DNA of 20,651 nt from CAZCSY01 sp964501505 (GTDB lineage Bacteria; Omnitrophota; Gorgyraeia; Velamenicoccales; Velamenicoccaceae): the NCBI GenBank assembly GCA_964501505.1, contig CAZCSY010000020.1, positions 1 to 20,651 on the forward strand. The letters run 5' to 3'. Shown here in pieces: positions 14,963 through 20,651 of this stretch. Below the pieces are notes generated by a model. That model did no database searches and had not been told where the DNA came from. It saw only the letters and a program-made list of their open reading frames with translations. A program made the translations under genes and the position numbers. The first letter of the stretch is position 1. Each line of letters begins with the position of its first letter.

Positions 14963-15467
14963 GACGCGCCTTCCTTTCATATTCACGGAATACGTCTTCG
15001 TCCGTTATCTGCAAGGCCTCCATCCTGACCAATCTCCTCTTGCCCTTGCTGTGTTCGATATCGAAGATGAATACTATCTGCCGATTTTTTATGTCCGCCG
15101 CCACCCGCGTCATCCGGACAGGCTCCTTGAACACCTCCAGCACCCGCCAGTTGACGAAATTCTTGATATCGCCGCCCTCGGTCTTGAAGCCGGAGCGGAA
15201 GGTATCGATAAAGGAGCGCTGGAAATTCAACCGGTCCCGCTCATCGGAAAAGGCGCTGTACTGCGCGCCCACCGGCTGACGGATCGCCACGAACTTCTCC
15301 CAGTCGATCAGGTGCCGCGCCGAATAGCGGCCCTCGACGAGGAGGACCAGCACGCGGCGCGCCAGGGCCACGTCCTGCCGGGCCCCGCAGCCGCTGACCA
15401 AAAGGACAAAAACAAGGAGGCAGGCACCGCACAGCGCTCTGAGGGTTTTGTATCTTTGTATCTTCAT
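14952..15467 (-). CDS. Small lipoprotein of the Tad-like operon
   Basis: 171 residues from the ATG at 15467. That start has AGGAG 4 bases upstream; a GTG 12 bases earlier would place the ribosome-binding site inside the gene, so I rejected it. A lipoprotein signal peptide ends in the lipobox VSGC, with lipidated C27. The mature part is soluble, about 145 residues, with alternating strands and helices (FVNWRVLEVFKEPVRMTRVAADI, then VFIFDIEHSKGKRRLVRMEAL). I did not recognise a family. Tad loci usually carry a small outer-membrane lipoprotein (TadD or a pilotin-like protein), but I see no TPR repeats, so that role is only suggested by position. A fold of the NTF2 or similar alpha+beta type is possible. 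Confidence 0.8.
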   Translation of the reverse strand: MKIQRYKTLRALCGACLLVFVLLVSGCGARQDVALARRVLVLLVEGRYSARHLIDWEKFVAIRQPVGAQYSAFSDERDRLNFQRSFIDTFRSGFKTEGGDIKNFVNWRVLEVFKEPVRMTRVAADIKNRQIVFIFDIEHSKGKRRLVRMEALQITDEDVFREYERKARRAF

Positions 15468-15498
15468 ATCGCTCCTCACGTACCCCTCTCTTGCCCTC

Positions 15499-17658
15499 CT
15501 ATCGCCCCTTCCGCAGGCTCACCTCGTCCCACGTCGGACCATAGGAGTAATACGCCTTCTTCGTGATCGACCGGTTCAGCGGATTCCAGCGGCCTATCGC
15601 CCCCTGGCCCGAGGGCCGGTCATACCGCGAGACCTCGACGTAATTCTCGTCCCGGTGACGGTCGTTGAACTCCCACTCGTCGGAATAATGCAAAAGGTGG
15701 AAACACGTCTTTCCGCTGAGCCAATTGCCGTGCTTCTTCTTCTTGATGCTCGGTGCCCTGAAGTCGCCGACCCGCACGCGCACCCGGTGTCGGCCGCGGG
15801 CGTCGTTCCATTCGTACGTCGCAGGATTCTTCCCGCCCGGGATCTCGTTGCCTGCGTAACCATAGCCGCCGGCTATCCCCTTGAGGGCCGAACGCAGGAA
15901 GTCGAACAACATGGGACCCCAAGTGCCGAGCCATGACTTCACCTGCGAATACTCATAATCCGGTATGGTATCAAAGCTCGCGTCCTGCCACCACGTCCCG
16001 AAGTCCGTGCGGCACGGCGCGGTCACAAACTCGCCGTATTCATTCATCTGGCACTCCGGCCATGTGGGATACAGGGCGTCGATCTCCGCCATCCACTTTT
16101 CCATCTCGTAGATCACCAGCGTCAGGATCCCGTAGAGCGACGCCGGCGGATCCGCGTAGGGATCGTACGCCGGGTCCTCCTCCGGGTCCTCCGCCACGTC
16201 ATAGACAAACCCGATCCAGTCGTCCCACGAGGCCGCCAGGTTGTCGGGGTTCTCCTGCCTCAGCGCGGCGATCCAGAGATAGACCTCGTGCAGAGAGGCC
16301 ACAACCATATCAAACCGGTCGTAGCCGGGCGGGGCCGGCACGTTGCAGGCCGCGCCCACGCAGTCATCGTCGGAAATGTTGGCAAAGGCCGCCATGTATT
16401 GAGCTGCCGTCGGGCCCGGCTCCCAGAAACTCAGATTAACGCCTGAGGCCTCAAGGGCCCTGAAGCTGCGTGCGAGCAGCCCCTCGGGGTCCTTGCCCGG
16501 CAAGAGGACATCCAGCTGCGCCGGAGGCACTCTCAGATCCGTCTCCCACATGTACTCCTTGGAGACGAAGAGGTCCGGGGTGACAAAGACAAACCCCGTA
16601 CCGCCGCCCAGAAGCCCCCCGATAAAGACCTGCAGGCTCTCAAGGTTCCGCATCGCGTACTCAATGTTGTTCGAGTCGACCTTGGGGATGTTCTCAGCCC
16701 GCCTCCACCACCAGACCTGGTAATCAGAGACCAGCTCCGTCGTATCATTGTTGTAATTGCAGTCGTTCGTATCCGGCGACATGTTCGGGTCGTCGACGAC
16801 CCCGGCCAGGGCACGCATGATCGTCGTCTGGGTCAGGCGGTCTTTTTCGCTCGCCTTGCCGAACATCTTCGCAATCTTGTCCATGTAATCGGCAAGCGCC
16901 TGCTGGCGTTCAGCCTCGTTGTATCCGGCTGAGGTGATGCTCAAGGCCCCCGTCAAACCGGTTCCCAGGCCCGCATTGACAGCAACGCTCCCACCGACAA
17001 AGGTTGCGCCTTGCCCGATAACCGTACCCGCCGGAACAAAGGCTGTCCCTGATACGGTGGCAGCCTGAGCGCCGCTTATTACAGCGCCTTGCGAACCTGC
17101 CGCCATCCCGCCGACATTTGCCCCCACTGTCGGCGTTGTGGCCGGAGCAAGAGCGGCACCGCACATACCGACCGCCGCGCCGACCGCCGCGCCCGTCAAG
17201 GCGCCTTGCACCGCACCGGTTCCGGCGATGGCACCCCCGGTGGCGCCTCCGACAGCGCCAGCCACCGCCCCTGCAAAAATAAACGCGGTCTTCGACCACA
17301 TGGCGGCCCCGGCCGGAGGACAAAAATACATGACAACAACCGTAAAGATCGCCGCGACGATAGCCAGGACAAAGCTCAGGAAACCCGTCTTGACGCACTT
17401 CTTGGTCCTATTGCCCAGCCCTTCATAAAGCTGGCGCGCCTTGGTCGAAAGCTGCGAAGACAATTGCAGGGCGGATGCGTCGGCCGAATTGGCCAGGGCC
17501 GTTGACTGAACGGAGACGTTGCCGATATTCGCCGTGAAGAGGACAAAGCTCAGGCCGATGACCATCAAGAGGATCAGGAGCGTCGCCATCTGACCGCTGA
17601 CGGACTTCGCTCTCCCCAGATTAGTTAAAGAGGTGAATTTTCGGACGAGGCGATTCAT
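15499..17658 (-). CDS. TadG-like large pseudopilin-associated protein
   Basis: 719 residues from the ATG at 17658; the TTG one codon upstream is possible. The N-terminus matches the Flp pilus-assembly TadE/G-like family: a basic stretch, SGQMATLLILL at 21-31 and a membrane helix at about 24-43, followed by ALANSADASALQLSSQL, the typical segment in which TadG proteins continue. Unlike normal TadG it lacks the Glu at +5. A second hydrophobic helix (about 92-112) is followed by a Gly/Ala zipper (about 126-172) before a large extracytoplasmic domain of about 500 residues. That domain is rich in Asp, Trp and Tyr and has an acidic proline stretch (DPEEDPAYDPYADPP). The start overlaps the preceding gene by 38 bases, suggesting translational coupling. 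No adhesin or VWA motif was seen, although some TadG proteins carry one. Confidence 0.8.
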   Translation of the reverse strand: MNRLVRKFTSLTNLGRAKSVSGQMATLLILLMVIGLSFVLFTANIGNVSVQSTALANSADASALQLSSQLSTKARQLYEGLGNRTKKCVKTGFLSFVLAIVAAIFTVVVMYFCPPAGAAMWSKTAFIFAGAVAGAVGGATGGAIAGTGAVQGALTGAAVGAAVGMCGAALAPATTPTVGANVGGMAAGSQGAVISGAQAATVSGTAFVPAGTVIGQGATFVGGSVAVNAGLGTGLTGALSITSAGYNEAERQQALADYMDKIAKMFGKASEKDRLTQTTIMRALAGVVDDPNMSPDTNDCNYNNDTTELVSDYQVWWWRRAENIPKVDSNNIEYAMRNLESLQVFIGGLLGGGTGFVFVTPDLFVSKEYMWETDLRVPPAQLDVLLPGKDPEGLLARSFRALEASGVNLSFWEPGPTAAQYMAAFANISDDDCVGAACNVPAPPGYDRFDMVVASLHEVYLWIAALRQENPDNLAASWDDWIGFVYDVAEDPEEDPAYDPYADPPASLYGILTLVIYEMEKWMAEIDALYPTWPECQMNEYGEFVTAPCRTDFGTWWQDASFDTIPDYEYSQVKSWLGTWGPMLFDFLRSALKGIAGGYGYAGNEIPGGKNPATYEWNDARGRHRVRVRVGDFRAPSIKKKKHGNWLSGKTCFHLLHYSDEWEFNDRHRDENYVEVSRYDRPSGQGAIGRWNPLNRSITKKAYYSYGPTWDEVSLRKGR

Positions 17659-17941
17659 CAACCTCCACCCCCCCTAAGATCGTGTCCCCCGCCGTCACGC
17701 GGCCCTCCGCGAAGGACACAGTTTGATGAGGCATGCTCCCGGCTGCGATGCGCGACGCCTCATAATCTTCTTGTCTATAAATGATACGCCGGTTGAGCCA
17801 CGCGAAGATGCGCACCGCCGCGACAAGCATGAGAAGAACCATGATCAACGCGGCCGTCATCTCCAGAGACGACTGGCCGCGGCCCCTCCCTGCTCTTGGC
17901 CGGTGCTGCCCTGCATCAGGATGTTCACGTGATCTGTCCAT
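17621..17941 (-). CDS. Short TadE-like pseudopilin
   Basis: 106 residues with a basic leader of 22 residues ending RGRG, then QSSLEMTAALIMVLLMLVAAV with Glu at +5. This is a prepilin-type signal and membrane helix. The mature tail is short (about 60 residues) and starts NRRIIYRQEDYEASRIAAG, as in TadE-like minor pseudopilins. The start is 13 bases after the stop of the previous gene and has only a weak GGGG ribosome-binding sequence, so coupled translation is likely. The 3' end overlaps the TadG-like gene. It probably contributes to pilus initiation. Confidence 0.82.
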   Translation of the reverse strand: MDRSREHPDAGQHRPRAGRGRGQSSLEMTAALIMVLLMLVAAVRIFAWLNRRIIYRQEDYEASRIAAGSMPHQTVSFAEGRVTAGDTILGGVEVDESPRPKIHLFN

Positions 17942-17954
17942 GGCGCGGTCCCCG

Positions 17955-19100
17955 TCAATATGTGTGTTTTTGCGTCGACCACGTCTCGTTGATGTTCACC
18001 CGGGTATTGCTTGTCATCGGCGTCGATTCGACGTGCCCGGCATACCCCTGGGCCGTGGGCCGGACAAACTCCACACCCAAGGAGTTAAGGTTATCGTGGA
18101 CGACCATCTGCCTGGTGGCCCGTTCGCGCATGCCGGCGGACTGCTGTGTGACGATGCGATCTGTCGTCTCCATCTTGTTGATGCTGATATCACGCGACAC
18201 CGTGCTCGTTATGTCCGGCGACAACCCCGTCGGCGCGGGGCCGATCGTGCCCGTGCCGCTGGGGTCGCGGCCGAAGAGCTCATCGAGCACCGGAAACCGC
18301 CAGTACCCCTTCGAGGCATCGGCGCCCACCGCATACCACGGCCCGCCGGCGGCGGAATTGAAGGCGGTCCGATTCACCTGGTTGGGCGGATTGAGTACCT
18401 GTCCGCAAAGGTCCGTGCAATTCACATCGCTCTCGCTGGAGCTGCGCTCACACGTCGAGCGGCAATAGTCCTCGTCCACCAGCATCGTCGCCTGCTCATA
18501 GCACGTGTTGTAGTCGGCAAGATGACCGCTGCAAGGATCGACGATGCGCACCGTGGTATCATTCACCTCGAACACATCCCCATAAATCAACTTGTACTTG
18601 TCGATTTCAGCCTCGGTGTGCCCGGCGGCCTTCCTCTCGTAGCGAAAACCGGCGTTGCGAAAGATATGACGCCGCATGACGGGGGTGTCGGCCGGATCGT
18701 TCGTCCAGCCGAGCTGGACGTCCATGACAAGCGTCGGCAGATCGTTAGGATCCGCGCTCTCGCCGGCCCGAGCATCCAACTGATCGGTACGGATGACATC
18801 CGCCGCGGCCACTACCGGCATGCTCCTGCCGATGCCGAAGGGATCCGTCGGGTCCGGGATATACCTGTCTTCCATAAGCATGTACCTCCCGCCCCCCGTC
18901 TCCCGGTCCGAGGCGATCTTGAGCGCCCGGCGGAAGGCCTGCTGTTGGGCGCGCTGATTGTAATCAAACCGCAGGCCGTACGTGATCAGGGCGCCGACGA
19001 TCATAAGGAAGATCGTCCCGAAGACGGCCACCTCCACCAGCGCCTGCCCCCGTCGCTCTTTCGCCGTGTCCCGTTGAAGGCCTTGCGTTCCTGAAGCCAT
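17955..19100 (-). CDS. TadE-like pseudopilin with cysteine-rich ectodomain
   Basis: 381 residues. The leader is 18 residues and ends RRG, then QALVEVAVFGTIFLMIVGALI with Glu at +5, followed by FDYNQRAQQQAFRRAL, a helix extension typical of TadE proteins. The ectodomain is unusually large; TadE proteins are normally below 200 residues. It holds six cysteines at 190, 200, 213, 217, 228 and 232, including two CxxxC pairs, in a gene cluster where the other pilins have few. This suggests a disulfide-stabilised subdomain, perhaps a tip adhesin. The ATG lies 15 bases after the preceding stop, with a GGGGACACGGG stretch upstream. The product is probably a minor pseudopilin at the pilus tip or base. 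Confidence 0.85.
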   Translation of the reverse strand: MASGTQGLQRDTAKERRGQALVEVAVFGTIFLMIVGALITYGLRFDYNQRAQQQAFRRALKIASDRETGGGRYMLMEDRYIPDPTDPFGIGRSMPVVAAADVIRTDQLDARAGESADPNDLPTLVMDVQLGWTNDPADTPVMRRHIFRNAGFRYERKAAGHTEAEIDKYKLIYGDVFEVNDTTVRIVDPCSGHLADYNTCYEQATMLVDEDYCRSTCERSSSESDVNCTDLCGQVLNPPNQVNRTAFNSAAGGPWYAVGADASKGYWRFPVLDELFGRDPSGTGTIGPAPTGLSPDITSTVSRDISINKMETTDRIVTQQSAGMRERATRQMVVHDNLNSLGVEFVRPTAQGYAGHVESTPMTSNTRVNINETWSTQKHTY

Positions 19101-19115
19101 CCCGTGTCCCCTTTG

Positions 19116-19604
19116 TTACGGCGCGCCGACCACTTCGCGGCCCGTCGTGTTCGACCTCTCGTAGTCCGTGTCGGTGACGACGGTCGTCACCTGGCGGTCC
19201 TCAGACCAGCCCGTCGCGGGGTCCACCACCGCCTGCTCCTGCGTCTGGCTGCTCGTCGTCGCGTGAGATGAATAAGTCGTCGTCGTGTTCGACCCGGTGC
19301 GCTCGAAATCATACTGCTGGCCGATGCTGTCCGCATCCCGGCGCAGCCGGCCCTGCACCGAACGCTTGATGTACGTCATCATCGCGATGAACGCGAAAAG
19401 GACCACCATAAAAAGTATCGCCGTCTCCATGATGCTTTGTCCGCGCCTCGGATGCAGGAAACCCCACGAAATCTTTTGCCTGTGGGACGAAATCCCGCCC
19501 GTTCCGACGGATGCCGGAACGGACGGCGGGACAAAGACACCGACACGCCCCCTGTTGTCGTTGCGCGCGTATCCTGATTGTCGGTTCCCATAGCGAGGCG
19601 TCAT
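19116..19604 (-). CDS. Pilin-like protein with unusually long leader
   Basis: 162 residues from the ATG at 19604, which has AAGGA about 10 bases upstream and follows the previous stop by 23 bases. Cleavage after RRG gives QSIMETAILFMVV with Glu at +5, then YIKRSVQGRLRRDADSIGQQY, the tail motif shared with the other small pilins. The mature C-terminus is rich in Thr and Ser. The leader is 55 residues, far longer than the 6-25 usual for prepilins. I found no in-frame ATG, GTG or TTG between the start and the cleavage site. The leader contains a strong palindrome (19495-19526), so it may have been lengthened by an inserted repeat. Confidence 0.85.
   Translation of the reverse strand: MTPRYGNRQSGYARNDNRGRVGVFVPPSVPASVGTGGISSHRQKISWGFLHPRRGQSIMETAILFMVVLFAFIAMMTYIKRSVQGRLRRDADSIGQQYDFERTGSNTTTTYSSHATTSSQTQEQAVVDPATGWSEDRQVTTVVTDTDYERSNTTGREVVGAP
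19495..19526. repeat. Palindromic element inside a prepilin leader
   Basis: Two arms, CCGCCCGTTCCG (19495-19506) and CGGAACGGACGG (19515-19526), pair at 11 of 12 positions around an 8-base loop. It lies wholly within the leader-coding part of the pilin gene at 19116-19604 and keeps the reading frame. Such GC-rich palindromes are common as dispersed repeats in bacterial genomes, and in Rickettsia are known to insert in frame into genes; that origin is inference here. Confidence 0.75.
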
Positions 19605-19627
19605 GACACTCAAATCCTTTCCTCTCC

Positions 19628-20155
19628 TTACCACGGCGTCGGGCCGCCGGAACCGCCTGAGCCGCCGGAGCCTCCGCCTGCCGCTACCCACTGCTGGCGG
19701 TAGTCCAACCTCGTGTCGCTCACCCGCTGCGAGGTCCCGTTGGTGTCCTTGGTGTCGCTGTACGCGTACGTCCCCTCGGCGCCGACCGTATTCAGGACGC
19801 TCGTCCCGCCGGAGAAGGTCTCCGAGAGCGAGCTGTCGCGCAACGGCGTGTTGGCGTCGGCATAGGGGGCGCTGGCCACCTGCTTGCCGATCATCCGGCT
19901 CGTCTGATCATGGATCATGGACTGCAGGCCGCGCTTGCCGTAGACGAACATCGCCGTCAAGGCCGCGCCGATCGCGGCGATCAAAATGGCATATTCAATG
20001 ATCTGCTGTCCCGCCGAGGACAAGCAGCGGCGGCGGTGAGCCTCAAGCGTCGGTTGCGTCAAGACGGCCCCGTCGGAGGCGGGCAGGCGGAGGGAGCGCA
20101 CCCGCGCCCTCTCGGGGTTCGTCTTGTTCGCTTTCCTGAAATGGTACCGACGCAT
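19628..20155 (-). CDS. Pilin-like protein with long basic leader and Gly-Ser tail
   Basis: 175 residues from the ATG at 20155, which has AAGGAG 6 bases upstream. Cleavage after SSAG (G49) gives QQIIEYAILIAAIGAAL with Glu at +5, then VYGKRGLQSMIHDQ, related to the tails of the neighbouring pilins. The leader is 49 residues and rich in Arg. A GTG at 20101 with GAGAGGG upstream would shorten it to about 31 residues and is a reasonable alternative start. The mature protein ends in a flexible GGGSGGSGGSGGPTPW tail, which is unusual for a pilin. The shared tail motif makes pilin membership likely; whether it is major or minor cannot be told. Confidence 0.83.
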   Translation of the reverse strand: MRRYHFRKANKTNPERARVRSLRLPASDGAVLTQPTLEAHRRRCLSSAGQQIIEYAILIAAIGAALTAMFVYGKRGLQSMIHDQTSRMIGKQVASAPYADANTPLRDSSLSETFSGGTSVLNTVGAEGTYAYSDTKDTNGTSQRVSDTRLDYRQQWVAAGGGSGGSGGSGGPTPW

Positions 20156-20176
20156 ATCGGACTCCTTGCTGACGTA

Positions 20177-20196
20177 TCAGGCTCACCGCCGCCTGA
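20177..20196. other. Small inverted repeat between two pilin genes
   Basis: TCAGGC and GCCTGA, 6 bases each, flank an 8-base GC-rich loop in the 60-base spacer between the pilins at 20216-20536 and 19628-20155. There is no T-tract after it, so it is not a convincing terminator. It could stabilise or help process the upstream pilin message, or be chance. Confidence 0.25.
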
Positions 20197-20215
20197 CCAA
20201 CCTTGGAACCGGGCG

Positions 20216-20536
20216 CTACACGCCCCAGTACTCGTTACCGGCCGACAGGACGTTCTCCGCGCCAGTGATGTTCTGCCACTGGTTCGTGATCGCTGTCGTC
20301 ACAGAACCGCCGGCCTGACGGGTCTCCGTCACGGAACTGCCGGAGGTCGTAACCCTGTTCGAAACCGTGTAACCCGGTGAGAACTGCTCGCCGATCTGGT
20401 CCGAGGACTCCCGTAACCGTCCCTGGAGGCCACGCTTCAAATAAACCTGCATGGCGATCAGGGCCGCGATGATGACAACTATTAAAACCGCGTACTCGAG
20501 AGTACTCTGACCTCTTTTGCGAAACATCCTCAACAT
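20216..20536 (-). CDS. Small pilin-like protein (class III-type signal)
   Basis: 106 residues. The leader MLRMFRKRG is short and basic, then QSTLEYAVLIVVIIAALIAMQVYLKRGLQGRLR begins with the prepilin motif (Gly at -1, Gln at +1, Glu at +5) and continues as a membrane helix with a basic exit. The mature C-terminus is rich in Thr, Ser and Asn (VTTSGSSVTETRQAG), typical of exposed pilin faces. Translation should be strong: a full AGGAGGTG lies 8 bases before the ATG. Of the pilin genes here it has the best start and the most standard leader, so it is the likeliest main structural subunit in this window. The motif also resembles the archaeal class III signal (QxSxE). Confidence 0.88.
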   Translation of the reverse strand: MLRMFRKRGQSTLEYAVLIVVIIAALIAMQVYLKRGLQGRLRESSDQIGEQFSPGYTVSNRVTTSGSSVTETRQAGGSVTTAITNQWQNITGAENVLSAGNEYWGV

Positions 20537-20577
20537 TCTTTCTTCACCTCCTCCGATCTTTTGAAAAGGCGCTCTTA

Positions 20578-20651
20578 TCAGTTGCCGCCTTCATAATTGG
20601 CGATGACCTGGTTCCCGGTCCTGTCGGTGTACTGCGAGATGGCATCCCGCA
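20578..20651 (-). CDS. C-terminal fragment of an upstream gene, possibly another pilin (partial)
   Basis: The frame enters at the right edge and ends with TGA at 20580-20578. The visible 24 codons end RDAISQYTDRTGNQ, then VIANYEGGN. The size and polarity are consistent with the C-terminal part of another small pilin-like protein, and its stop lies 41 bases before the next pilin start, keeping the operon spacing. No N-terminal motif is visible, so the pilin assignment is inference from position only. Confidence 0.55.
   Translation of the reverse strand, partial: RDAISQYTDRTGNQVIANYEGGN

Noticed and set aside
17781..19094. Plus-strand open frame of 437 codons opposite the cysteine-rich TadE-like gene
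   Set aside because: The minus-strand gene has a clear prepilin signal, helix and ectodomain; the plus-strand product is Arg/His/Pro-rich without motifs.
19605..19691. N-terminal extension of the long-leader pilin
   Set aside because: It is the out-of-phase shadow of the Gly-Ser tail of the upstream pilin and adds an Arg-rich stretch; the ATG at 19604 has its own ribosome-binding sequence.

Overview
This window looks like part of a chromosome of an uncultivated, Gram-negative-type bacterium with moderate GC. Candidatus Omnitrophota is my best guess. The basis is the combination of a Tad (tight adherence) locus, a row of small pilin-like proteins that share a GQS..E cleavage motif and a YxKRxxQGRLR tail, and a protein of several thousand residues. 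I recall such giant genes being reported for that phylum, but no rRNA or other marker gene is present to confirm it.

Everything I can support is on the minus strand, so the window reads biologically from right to left. Right part (20651 to 12968): a closely packed operon. In order it holds the tail of a truncated pilin-like gene, three small pilin-like genes, a TadE-like pseudopilin with six cysteines, a further short pseudopilin, a large TadG-like protein, a lipoprotein, a tiny pilin-like protein, and then tadB and tadC, the two inner-membrane platform proteins. Genes are separated by a few tens of bases or overlap. The motor ATPase (TadA), outer-membrane secretin (RcpA) and prepilin peptidase (TadV) are not in the window and would have to lie elsewhere.

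Between tadC and the next gene is a 166-base spacer, the longest gap in the window. It carries a weak promoter-like pair, a strong ribosome-binding sequence, a possible 9-codon leader ORF and a small hairpin.

Left part (12801 to 1): one uninterrupted reading frame of 4,267 codons that runs off the left edge without a stop. I checked every in-frame triplet. Its product starts with a Sec-type signal peptide, followed by a papain-like cysteine peptidase domain of C39 type (C122, H219, D235). Then come glycine-rich hydrophobic segments, a long region that looks beta-rich, exact 33-residue tandem repeats and helical regions. It has only two cysteines in 4,267 residues, one being the predicted catalytic residue.

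The most interesting possibility is a secreted giant protein with its own N-terminal peptidase, encoded next to a pilus machine. Co-function of the pilus and the giant protein is inference from gene order. No RNA genes, insertion sequences or CRISPR arrays were seen.
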